From Pseudomonas asiatica (GTDB lineage: Bacteria > Pseudomonadota > Gammaproteobacteria > Pseudomonadales > Pseudomonadaceae): a stretch of DNA of 64,000 nucleotides. The notes below the pieces were generated by a model. It did not search any database, was not told the origin of the DNA, and was given only the letters and a program-made list of their open reading frames with translations. The stretch covers positions 2,604,001 through 2,668,000 of the forward strand of contig NZ_BLJF01000001.1 of assembly GCF_009932335.1 (NCBI RefSeq). The letters run 5' to 3'. Shown piece after piece: positions 8,458 to 16,474 of this stretch (position 1 is its first letter; each line of letters starts with the position of its first letter). Made by a program: the position numbers and the translations under genes.

Positions 8458-8479
8458 ATATCATCGTTTTTCATGATAT
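8458..8479 (-). promoter_or_regulatory. Inverted repeat ATATCAT-N8-ATGATAT upstream of lysR
   Basis: ATATCAT (8458-8464) and ATGATAT (8473-8479) sit 18-39 bases before the chosen LysR start. The same half-sites form the palindrome at 7371-7395. This suggests autoregulation of the LysR gene. Confidence 0.55.
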
Positions 8480-8552
8480 CTAAATATTGCCTATGAGTGG
8501 AAGCAAGGCCCATTGACGGCTTTTTTTGGGTAACTTGCTTGGAACTCTGTAT

Positions 8553-8586
8553 GCGCCGCAGTGCGCTTTCGCTTGCGGCGCTTTTC
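8553..8586 (+). terminator. Rho-independent terminator ahead of traG
   Basis: GCGCCGCA (8553-8560) pairs perfectly with TGCGGCGC (8574-8581), followed by TTTTC. It would stop plus-strand transcription from the cargo before traG. The remaining 160 bases to the traG ATG hold no gene I can support; they probably carry the traG promoter. Confidence 0.6.
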
Positions 8587-8745
8587 TTTGACTCGCCACC
8601 GCGCTCATTCTTTCTTTTCCCTCGACCATTGTGCTGCGAACGGTCTTTGACCGGCACTAGCCCAGAACCGATCCTGACGCCTGCGACACCCCCTGTGCAA
8701 CGCTTTCAATGAGACACCAGCGCAGGAGAAATCGGAGGACAGGTC

Positions 8746-10743
8746 ATGCAAGGGACGAACGTTCTGTTCGGCCAGATCGCTGTGGTAATCGGCATCGTGA
8801 TCGCCGGCGTCTGGGGCGCCACACAATGGACAGCAGCGACCCTTGGCTATCAAGTACGCCTCGGATCGCCCTGGTTCGATCTTCTAGGTGTACCGGTTTA
8901 TCACCCGTGGCGCTTGTTCGAATGGTGGTTCTTCTTTGATGCCTACGCGCCGCACGTCTTCGACACAGGCGGTGCGATTGCGGGTGGTAGCGGTTTGTTC
9001 GCTTTACTCGTCGCCATCGCCATGTCGGTATGGCGTTCTCGGCAGTCGCGGCTGGTTACGACTTATGGTTCGGCACGCTGGGCCGATGCCGTCGACATCC
9101 GCAAAGCTGGACTGACCCTCCCGGCGGGCGTCTTCCTCGGCCAACACGACGACCAATACCTCCGACATGAGGGGCCGGAACATGTCCTGAGCTTCGCACC
9201 CACGCGCTCGGGCAAGGGCGTGGGCTTGGTGGTGCCTACGTTGCTTTCGTGGCCGGCGTCCGCCGTCATTCACGACATTAAGGGAGAGAACTGGAAGATC
9301 ACGGCGGGCTGGCGTTCGCGCTTTTCGCACTGCCTGCTTTTCAACCCCACCGATAGGCAGTCGGCCGCCTACAACCCGCTGCTTGAAGTCCGGCGCGGCG
9401 CACATGAAGTGCGCGACGTGCAGAACATCGCCGACATTCTGGTTGACCCTGAAGGTGCGTTAGAGAAGCGCAATCATTGGGAGAAGACCAGCCACGCGCT
9501 ACTGGTCGGTGCAATCTTGCATGTTCTGTACGCAGGCGAGGACAAGACGCTGCGCGGCGTCGCCAACTTCCTCAGCGACCCGGCGTGTCCGTTCGAGCTG
9601 ACGCTGCACCGGATGATGACGACGAAGCACCTGGGCGATGCGCCTCACCCGGTTGTCGCATCCGCTGCCCGCGAAGTGCTCAACAAGTCGGACAACGAGC
9701 GATCGGGCGTGCTCTCCACCGCCATGTCGTTTCTCGGCCTGTACCGCGACCCGACCGTGGCCGAAGTCACATCGCGCTGCGATTGGCGCATCGCCGACCT
9801 GATTTCCGCCGAGCACCCGGTATCGCTCTATCTGGTGGTGCCGCCCTCCGACATAAGCCGCACCAAGCCGCTGATCCGGCTCATCTTGAACCAGATCGGG
9901 CGGCGGCTGACCGAATCGCTCGACGGCAGCGATGGCATCGCGCGCCGGCACAAGCTGCTGCTGATGCTGGACGAGTTTCCGGCGCTGGGTCGCCTCGATT
10001 TTTTCGAGTCCGCGCTTGCCTTCATGGCCGGCTACGGCATCCGCAGCTTTCTCATCGCTCAAAGCCTGAACCAGATCGACAAGGCGTATGGGCAGAACCA
10101 TTCCATCCTCGACAACTGCCATGTCCGGGTGACTTTCGCCACCAACGACGAAAGGACGGCGAAAAGGATTTCCGAAACCCTCGGCACCGCCACCGAGCTT
10201 CGCGCGCAGCGCAACTACGCGGGCCACCGCCTCGCTCCGTGGCTGGGGCACCTGATGGTGTCGCGTCAGGAAACTGCACGTCCGCTGCTGACGCCCGGCG
10301 AGGTGATGCAGCTTCCACCTGAGGACGCCGTAGTCATGGTGTCCAGCGTTGCCCCGATCCGCGCGAAGAAGCTGCGTTACTACGTCGACGCCAATTTCAA
10401 GGATCGCGTCCTGCCACCGCCCGTGCTCGCAGTCGGGAGGTACGCCGACGCGCCGCCAGCCCGCCCCGACGACTGGAGCGGCTTGGCGATCCCGGCCGTA
10501 CCTACGGCGCCGACCTCGGTATCCGCCGATGGTCCGGGCGGCACCGATGACGGCGGCCCGCGCCGCCAGCTCGAACTCTCCGAAACCGTCGCCTACGAGC
10601 CCGAGTTGGACGCGTGTGCGAACGACCTGGAGCTGCTCGATGACGACGACCTGGCGCTCCCGCTTCCCGGCCAGCTCGACCCGGCCATGCAGCGCACGGC
10701 CCGGCTGGCTTCTCTCGACCCCAACGACGGAATCGACCTATGA
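8746..10743 (+). CDS. traG: TraG (VirD4-type) conjugative coupling protein
   Basis: A 665-residue inner-membrane ATPase that brings the relaxase-DNA complex to the type IV secretion channel. Two N-terminal hydrophobic segments (about residues 7-35 and 75-100) anchor it. The Walker A motif FAPTRSGKGVGLVVPT lies near residue 150, and Walker B is around LLLMLDEFPALGRLDFFESALAF near residue 405, with the IRSFLIAQSLNQIDKAYG coupling-protein signature after it. The C-terminal tail is Pro/Ala/Asp-rich. It heads the transfer gene run; its TGA overlaps the ATG of the next gene. Confidence 0.95.
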   Translation: MQGTNVLFGQIAVVIGIVIAGVWGATQWTAATLGYQVRLGSPWFDLLGVPVYHPWRLFEWWFFFDAYAPHVFDTGGAIAGGSGLFALLVAIAMSVWRSRQSRLVTTYGSARWADAVDIRKAGLTLPAGVFLGQHDDQYLRHEGPEHVLSFAPTRSGKGVGLVVPTLLSWPASAVIHDIKGENWKITAGWRSRFSHCLLFNPTDRQSAAYNPLLEVRRGAHEVRDVQNIADILVDPEGALEKRNHWEKTSHALLVGAILHVLYAGEDKTLRGVANFLSDPACPFELTLHRMMTTKHLGDAPHPVVASAAREVLNKSDNERSGVLSTAMSFLGLYRDPTVAEVTSRCDWRIADLISAEHPVSLYLVVPPSDISRTKPLIRLILNQIGRRLTESLDGSDGIARRHKLLLMLDEFPALGRLDFFESALAFMAGYGIRSFLIAQSLNQIDKAYGQNHSILDNCHVRVTFATNDERTAKRISETLGTATELRAQRNYAGHRLAPWLGHLMVSRQETARPLLTPGEVMQLPPEDAVVMVSSVAPIRAKKLRYYVDANFKDRVLPPPVLAVGRYADAPPARPDDWSGLAIPAVPTAPTSVSADGPGGTDDGGPRRQLELSETVAYEPELDACANDLELLDDDDLALPLPGQLDPAMQRTARLASLDPNDGIDL

Positions 10744-11216
10744 GCCAATACCGCCTCAATCTTTTCATCCAGCCCGAGCACGCCAAGCGCCTGGATGAAC
10801 TTGCCGCCAAGAAAGGCGTGTCCAAGTCCTCCATCGTCGCAGCGGCCTTGGCGTCCTGGCTGTCACCCGATGCGGGCGACCAGCGTGAGGCCGCCATTGC
10901 CAAGCGGCTGGATCGACTGTCGCGGCAGACCGAACGCATGGAGCGCGACCAGAACATCCAGATCGAAACGCTGGCGCTGTTCATCCGCTATTTCTTGACC
11001 ATCAGCACGCCGGTGCCAGAAGCCCACAAGGACGCGGCCCGCGCCCAGGGCAAAGCGCGCTTCGAGCAGTTCGTCGAGCAGTTGGGTCGCCACCTGCTGC
11101 GTGGCCGCAGTCTGGTGCGCGACGTGGTGGAGGAACTGCACCCCGATCCGATGCGGATGGATGACGCAGCAGCGATGGCGTCCGCCGATGAGCGAGCTGC
11201 AGAGCGTGCGTCATGA
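10740..11216 (+). CDS. Ribbon-helix-helix (CopG-type) protein between traG and trbB
   Basis: A 158-residue protein whose N-terminal 45 residues (YRLNLFIQPEHAKRLDELAAKKGVSKSSIVAAALASWL) form a ribbon-helix-helix DNA-binding unit. A charged helical region follows. It overlaps traG and trbB by 4 bases on each side, so it is translated with them. In Tn4371-type elements a CopG-like gene holds this position; an autoregulatory or relaxosome role is plausible but not shown here. Confidence 0.85.
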   Translation: MSQYRLNLFIQPEHAKRLDELAAKKGVSKSSIVAAALASWLSPDAGDQREAAIAKRLDRLSRQTERMERDQNIQIETLALFIRYFLTISTPVPEAHKDAARAQGKARFEQFVEQLGRHLLRGRSLVRDVVEELHPDPMRMDDAAAMASADERAAERAS

Positions 11217-12283
11217 GTGCCGTTCCGCAGATTCCGCCTGAATCTCGCTCATCCGCCGCGGCGTCCCAGGATCGCCGCATCCAGATGCTGCGCACGGCGA
11301 TGGGGCCGCTGATCGCCGCTGCGCTCGAAGATCCGGATGTTGTGGAAATCATGCTCAACCCCGATCGCACCCTGTGGGTGGATCGGCTGTCGTCGGGTCG
11401 CTCGCCGCTGGGCGTGGAGATGCCCGAGGCCGATGGTGAACGCATCATCCGCCTGGTCGCCGCGCATGTCGGCGCGGAGGTGCATCGCGGCCAGCCGCTC
11501 TTGACCGCCGAGTTGCCGGAAACCGGCGAGCGTTTCGAGGGCATCCTGCCTCCGGCCGCCCCGGGGCCAGCCTTCGCGCTACGCAAGCGGGCCGTGAGCA
11601 TCATCGGCCTGGATCGCTACGTGGCCGACGGCATCCTGACCGCCGGGCAGGCCGAGTTCCTGCGCCGCGCCGTGCGCGAGCGGCAGAACATCCTGATCGC
11701 CGGCGGCACCAGCACCGGCAAGACCACGCTGGCGAACGCGCTGCTGGCCGAGATCGCCGCCACAGGCGACCGCGTGCTGGTGCTCGAAGACACCATCGAG
11801 CTGCAATGCGCGGCCCGCGACCATGTGCCGCTGCGCACCCGCGCCGGCGTCGTCACAATGACCGAGCTGGTGCGGGCCACGATGCGCCTGCGGCCTGACC
11901 GCGTGATCGTCGGCGAAGTGCGTGGCGGCGAAGCCCTGGACTTGGTGAAGGTCTGGGGCACCGGCCACCCCGGCGGCATTGCCACCATCCATGCCGGCTC
12001 CGCCTTGGGCGCACTGCTGCGTCTGGAGCAACTGATCCTCGAAGTGGCAGTGAATCCGCCCCGCGCCCTGATCGCCGAGGCGGTCAACGTGGTGATTCAC
12101 ATCGCAGGCCGTGGCCGCAAACGTCACGTCGAAACCATCTCCCGTGTCGTCGGCTTCGACGGTGCGGGCTATCGCCTGACAGATGCGCTGGAAACGCCGT
12201 TTCCCGAGCTGCCGCCGGTTCCTCTTGCAGCCGCTGCCGCTGCGCCTTCCTCGACCCCTGACCAACCTGGAGAACTGCCATGA
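11213..12283 (+). CDS. trbB: TrbB, VirB11-type conjugative transfer ATPase
   Basis: A 356-residue hexameric secretion ATPase. The Walker A motif is GGTSTGKTT near residue 165, followed by the Asp box (VLVLEDTIELQC) and Walker B/His box (RPDRVIVGEVRGGEALDLVKVWGTGHPGGIATIHAGS). Length and motif order are normal for TrbB. The C-terminal tail is Pro/Ala-rich. Its stop overlaps trbC. Confidence 0.95.
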   Translation: MSAVPQIPPESRSSAAASQDRRIQMLRTAMGPLIAAALEDPDVVEIMLNPDRTLWVDRLSSGRSPLGVEMPEADGERIIRLVAAHVGAEVHRGQPLLTAELPETGERFEGILPPAAPGPAFALRKRAVSIIGLDRYVADGILTAGQAEFLRRAVRERQNILIAGGTSTGKTTLANALLAEIAATGDRVLVLEDTIELQCAARDHVPLRTRAGVVTMTELVRATMRLRPDRVIVGEVRGGEALDLVKVWGTGHPGGIATIHAGSALGALLRLEQLILEVAVNPPRALIAEAVNVVIHIAGRGRKRHVETISRVVGFDGAGYRLTDALETPFPELPPVPLAAAAAAPSSTPDQPGELP

Positions 12284-12666
12284 CGCACGTTGATGCTTTC
12301 CGTCTTTCCGTAAATCCTATTTCTCGCCTGTCCAGCATGGCGCGGCTGCGCCACCTGGCCCGTCCCGCAGGGCAAGGGCTGCTGCTGGCCGCGCTGATGC
12401 TGTTGCTGGCGGGCACGGCGCAGGCCGCCGGTTCCTCGATGCCGTGGGAAGGGCCGCTGACCTCCATCCTCGAATCCATCCAAGGGCCAGTCGCCCGGAT
12501 CGTGGCGGTGATCATCATCATCTCGACGGGGCTTGCGCTGGCGTTCGGTGATACCAGCGGCGGCTTTCGCAAGCTGATCCAGATCGTGTTCGGCCTGTCC
12601 ATCGCGTTCGCCGCGTCCTCGTTCTTCCTGTCGTTCTTCAGCTTCTCCGGAGGGGCCGTCGTATGA
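12280..12666 (+). CDS. trbC: TrbC, conjugative pilin precursor
   Basis: A 128-residue VirB2/TrbC-type pilin precursor. A long leader ends around GTAQAAGSSMPWEGPL near residue 50, and two hydrophobic helices follow (IVAVIIIISTGLALAFGD, then LIQIVFGLSIAFAASSFFLSFF). After leader removal the pilin would insert in the inner membrane before assembly. The RP4 homologue is cyclised; whether this one is cannot be judged from sequence. Overlaps both neighbours by 4 bases. Confidence 0.9.
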   Translation: MTHVDAFRLSVNPISRLSSMARLRHLARPAGQGLLLAALMLLLAGTAQAAGSSMPWEGPLTSILESIQGPVARIVAVIIIISTGLALAFGDTSGGFRKLIQIVFGLSIAFAASSFFLSFFSFSGGAVV

Positions 12667-12932
12667 GTAAGGCCACCGATCTTCCGGGCTTTGAAGTGCC
12701 GCTGCATCGCTCGCTGACCGAGCCGATCCTGCTGGGCGGTGCGCCGCGCACCGTGGCGATTGCCAACGGCACGCTAGCCGCCGCCGTCGGGCTGGGCCTG
12801 CAACTGTGGATTCCCGGCGTGGTGCTCTGGATCGTCGGCCACTCGCTGGCCGTATGGGGTGCGCGCGTCGATCCGCAGTTCATGCAGGTCTTCGCGCGGC
12901 ATATCAAACACCGCCCGCTTCTGGACGTGTGA
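12663..12932 (+). CDS. trbD: TrbD, VirB3-like inner-membrane protein
   Basis: An 89-residue protein with the VirB3/TrbD pattern: a short polar N-terminus (FEVPLHRSLTEPILLGGAPR), two adjacent hydrophobic segments (about residues 35-65), and a C-terminal signature (DPQFMQVFARHIKHR). It assists pilus assembly with TrbE. It overlaps trbC by 4 bases and ends 12 bases before trbE, where GGGGAGG gives a Shine-Dalgarno. Confidence 0.9.
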   Translation: MSKATDLPGFEVPLHRSLTEPILLGGAPRTVAIANGTLAAAVGLGLQLWIPGVVLWIVGHSLAVWGARVDPQFMQVFARHIKHRPLLDV

Positions 12933-12944
12933 GGGGAGGACGCC

Positions 12945-15395
12945 ATGCTGAACCTTGCCGAATATCGTCAGCGCCCGGCCTTGCTTGCCGACTGGCTGCC
13001 CTGGGCCGGGCTGGTCGCGCCGGGCGTTGTGCTGAACAAAGATGGTTCGTTTCAACGCACGTTCCAGTTTCGCGGCCCCGACTTGGACAGTGCGACACAG
13101 GGCGAGCTGATTGCCACGTCGGCGCGGCAGAACAACGCGCTTCGCCGTACCGGGTCTGGCTGGGCCTTCTATATCGAGGCCGAGCGGATGCGGGCATCGA
13201 GCTATCCGCAATCCTCCTTTCCCGAACCACTGTCCTGGCTGGTGGATGAGGAGCGACGCGCGGCGTTCGAGGAGTCGGATGGCCATTTCGAGAGCGTCTA
13301 TCACTTCACGTTGCAACACCTACCGCCGCAAGAGTCTCGCGCCCGTGCGGCTGGGATGCTGTACGAGAACCGGCCCACTGAGGGTGTGGACTGGCGTGGT
13401 CGGCTTGATTCCTTCGTGGCAGAGACCGATCGCGTGTTCGACCTGCTCGATGGTGTGATGCCGGAGATTGCCTGGCTGGACGATAGCCAGACGCTGACCT
13501 ACCTGCATGCCACAGTCTCCACGCGGCGCTATCGCGTCGGCGTGCCCGACGTGCCGTTCCATATCGACGCACTGCTGGCCGATGCCGCGCTGGTCGGCGG
13601 CCTGGCGCCCATGCTGGGCGATCAGCACCTGCGCGTGGTGTCGGTACGAGGCTTCCCGACCTCGACCTGGCCGGGGATCTTGGACGACCTCAACCGCCTG
13701 GGCTTTGCGTATCGCTGGAGTACGCGCTTCCTGTGCCTGGACAAAGCCGAGGCGGAACGGGAATTGGGGCGCTTGCGGCGCCAATGGTTCGCCAAGCGCA
13801 AGAACGTCATCGCGCTGCTGCGCGAAACGATCTTTCAGCAGGAAAGCCCGCTGGTCGATACCGATGCCAGCAACAAGGCCGCCGACGCCGATGCCGCCTT
13901 GCAGGAGCTGGGCAGCGATCAAGTCGCCTTCGGCTACCTCACCGCCACGGTGACGGTGCTCGACGCCGACCCGGCCGTGGCCGACGAGAAGCTGCGCATG
14001 GTGGAGCGCGTCATCCAGGGCCGGGGTTTCGTGACCATCCCCGAAACCCTCAACGCAGTCGATGCCTGGCTGTCGTCCGTCCCCGGCAACGCATACGCGA
14101 ACGTGCGTCAGCCCATCGTTTCGACGCTGAACCTGGCGCACATGATGCCGATGTCAGCGGTATGGGCTGGGCCGGAGAAGAACGAACACCTCGATGGCCC
14201 GCCGCTGATCGTCACCCGCACCGATGGCGCGACGCCGTTCCGGCTGGTGACGCACATCGGCGACGTGGGGCACACCCTTGTCGCCGGGCCGACCGGCATG
14301 GGCAAGTCGGTGCTGCTCGCCATATTGGCCATGCAGTTCCGGCGCTACTTCGGCTCGCGGATCTTCGCCTTCGACATGGGGCGCTCGATGCGCGCCACCA
14401 TCCTCGGCCTTGGCGGTGAGCACTACGACCTCGGTGCCGATGGCGGCATCGCCTTCCAGCCACTCGCGCGAATAGCCCACGAGGGCTACCGCACCTGGGC
14501 CGCCGAATGGGTGGAGGGCCGGCTGCTGCACGAAGGCGTGACGGTCGGCCCGGACGAGAAGGCTGCCATTTGGTCGGCGCTGCGAAGCCTTGCCGGTGCG
14601 CCAGTGGAGCAGCGCACCATGACCGGCTTGTCGGTGTTATTGCAGTCCAACGCGCTGCGCCAAGCGCTCGCGCCCTATGTGTTGGGCGGCGCCCACGGCA
14701 AGCTGCTGGACGCTGACCACGACCGGCTGGGCATGGCCGACGTGCAGGGCTTTGAGATGGAAGAACTGATGCACAGCCCCGCCGCCGTGCAAGCAGTGCT
14801 GCGCTACCTGTTCGCCCGCTTCGACGAACGTTTTGACGGCGCGCCCACGCTGCTGATCCTCGATGAAGCGTGGCTGTTCCTCGATGAGCCGTCCTTCGCG
14901 GCCCGCATCCGGCAATGGCTCAAGACGCTCAGAAAAAAGAACGTCAGCGTCATCTTTGCCACGCAGTCGCTGGCCGACATCAAGGACTCGACCATCGCGC
15001 CAGCCATCATCGAAAGCTGCGCGAGCAGGATCTTCTTACCTAACCCGCAGGCCACCGAGCCGCAGATTCGCACGATCTACGAAGGCTTCGGCTTGAACAG
15101 CCGCCAGATTGAGATCGTGGCGACCGCACAGCCCAAGCGCGATTACTACTACCAGTCGCGCCTCGGCAATCGCCTGTTCGACCTCGACCTGGGGCCTGTC
15201 GCGCTCGCATTCGCGGGCGCATCCACCCCTCAAGACCAACGCGATATTGACCGCGTGCTGACGCAGGCCGGCGCTCCCGGCTTCGCCGGCGCGTGGCTGC
15301 GCCATCGCGGCCTCGGCTGGGCCGCCGACCTGCTGCCGTCCGCTCCGGCGGCAGCTTCCTTTCTCGCTTCTCAACCGCTGGAGGTTTCACCATGA
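12945..15395 (+). CDS. trbE: TrbE, VirB4-type conjugative transfer ATPase
   Basis: An 816-residue VirB4-family ATPase, the energiser of pilus assembly and transfer. The CagE/TrbE N-terminal domain covers about the first 400 residues. Walker A (AGPTGMGKSVLLAILAMQFRR) is near residue 447 and Walker B (TLLILDEAWLFLDEPSF) near residue 640, followed by the VSVIFATQSLADI motif. No frameshift is visible over the full length. The stop overlaps the trbJ ATG. Confidence 0.95.
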   Translation: MLNLAEYRQRPALLADWLPWAGLVAPGVVLNKDGSFQRTFQFRGPDLDSATQGELIATSARQNNALRRTGSGWAFYIEAERMRASSYPQSSFPEPLSWLVDEERRAAFEESDGHFESVYHFTLQHLPPQESRARAAGMLYENRPTEGVDWRGRLDSFVAETDRVFDLLDGVMPEIAWLDDSQTLTYLHATVSTRRYRVGVPDVPFHIDALLADAALVGGLAPMLGDQHLRVVSVRGFPTSTWPGILDDLNRLGFAYRWSTRFLCLDKAEAERELGRLRRQWFAKRKNVIALLRETIFQQESPLVDTDASNKAADADAALQELGSDQVAFGYLTATVTVLDADPAVADEKLRMVERVIQGRGFVTIPETLNAVDAWLSSVPGNAYANVRQPIVSTLNLAHMMPMSAVWAGPEKNEHLDGPPLIVTRTDGATPFRLVTHIGDVGHTLVAGPTGMGKSVLLAILAMQFRRYFGSRIFAFDMGRSMRATILGLGGEHYDLGADGGIAFQPLARIAHEGYRTWAAEWVEGRLLHEGVTVGPDEKAAIWSALRSLAGAPVEQRTMTGLSVLLQSNALRQALAPYVLGGAHGKLLDADHDRLGMADVQGFEMEELMHSPAAVQAVLRYLFARFDERFDGAPTLLILDEAWLFLDEPSFAARIRQWLKTLRKKNVSVIFATQSLADIKDSTIAPAIIESCASRIFLPNPQATEPQIRTIYEGFGLNSRQIEIVATAQPKRDYYYQSRLGNRLFDLDLGPVALAFAGASTPQDQRDIDRVLTQAGAPGFAGAWLRHRGLGWAADLLPSAPAAASFLASQPLEVSP

Positions 15396-16135
15396 AGACC
15401 AAGCCCCGTTTGCTCTCTGTCTCACTCGCTGCCGTGCTGTCGGTATCGCTGCTGGCCGTGCAGCCCGCATCCGCGCTGACGGTGTTCGACCCGTCCAACT
15501 TCGTGCAGAACACGCTGACCGCCGTGCGCACGCTGGAACAGATCAACAACCAGATCAACCAGCTTCAGAACGAGGCGCAGATGTTGATGAACCAGGCCAG
15601 GAACCTGGCAAATCTCGACTTCAACATCGTCAACCGCCTGCGCTCGACGCTCGCCACCACCGAGCGCCTGATCGCCGAGGCGCGCGGCTTGGCCTACGAC
15701 GTGCAGAGCATGGATGCCACGTTCGCCCGCCTGTACCCGGAACAGTACGCCGCCACCATCAGCGGCGACCGCATGGCACAGGACGCCCGCGAACGCTGGC
15801 AGAACACCTTGAACGGCTTGCACACCGCGATGCGGATGCAGGCGCAGGTGTCGCAGAACCTCGCCCAAGACGAAAGCGCGCTGGCCGATCTCGTGAGCCA
15901 GAGCCAGTCGGCCACCGGCGCGCTGCAAGCGATGCAGGCGACGAACCAGCTCCTGGCTTTGCAGGCCAAGCAGTCGATCCAGGCGCAGCAGCTCCAGATC
16001 ACGCAAGACCGGGCCGCTTCACTGGAACTGGCGCGGCAAGCGGCGGCTATGGAGCGCGCCCGCGAAGTGCGGCGGCGCTTTCTGGGCACCGGCACGCCGT
16101 ACACGCCGCAGTCCGTCAACTTCTATAACAACTGA
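15392..16135 (+). CDS. trbJ: TrbJ, VirB5-like secreted transfer protein
   Basis: A 247-residue exported protein. The signal peptide ends at AVQPASALTVFDP. The mature part is almost entirely helical and Gln/Asn/Ala-rich (VRTLEQINNQINQLQNEAQMLMNQARNL), as in TrbJ/VirB5 minor pilus components. The ATG at 15392 was chosen because it starts the signal peptide and overlaps the trbE stop. Confidence 0.9.
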   Translation: MKTKPRLLSVSLAAVLSVSLLAVQPASALTVFDPSNFVQNTLTAVRTLEQINNQINQLQNEAQMLMNQARNLANLDFNIVNRLRSTLATTERLIAEARGLAYDVQSMDATFARLYPEQYAATISGDRMAQDARERWQNTLNGLHTAMRMQAQVSQNLAQDESALADLVSQSQSATGALQAMQATNQLLALQAKQSIQAQQLQITQDRAASLELARQAAAMERAREVRRRFLGTGTPYTPQSVNFYNN

Positions 16136-16147
16136 CCGGAGGCGGCC

Positions 16148-16474
16148 ATGCGATGCGCTTCCGTCCTGATGGCCGTGCTGCTGACCGCGTGCGGCCAGCA
16201 GCCGGCCGAGAACCTGGCCGACGCCCTGGCCGCAGATCCGGTGCGGCTCAAGGCGTTGCGCGGGCAATGCGCGGCCGACCGGCAGGCCGTGGGCGAGGAT
16301 GCCTGCCGCGCCGCCGCTGAAGCCTTCCGGCGGCGCTTCTTCGCCGGCCATACCGGGCCGGATGAATACAACTCGCTGGCTGAACTCCCGCCGATTCCGC
16401 CGAGCTTCGATACGCCCGCAGATGAATTGCCAGAGGGCGCCGTTCCGCTCACTCCGCCCGAGGATTCGCCATGA
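16148..16474 (+). CDS. trbK: EexN/TrbK-like entry-exclusion lipoprotein, copy 2
   Basis: A 108-residue lipoprotein (lipobox LLTACGQQ) in the trbK position between trbJ and trbL. The core, LADALAADPVRLKALRGQCAADRQAVGEDACRAAAEAFRRRFF, lines up with the 5574 lipoprotein, including both cysteines and the R/K-R-F end. The C-terminal half is Pro/Glu-rich. TrbK of RP4 gives entry exclusion; the same role is inferred here. Its stop overlaps trbL. Confidence 0.8.
   Translation: MRCASVLMAVLLTACGQQPAENLADALAADPVRLKALRGQCAADRQAVGEDACRAAAEAFRRRFFAGHTGPDEYNSLAELPPIPPSFDTPADELPEGAVPLTPPEDSP

Noticed and set aside
8454..8657. 67-residue minus-strand open frame before traG
   Set aside because: Lys/Arg/Ser-rich low-complexity translation running through the terminator and the LysR operator region; not credible as a protein.
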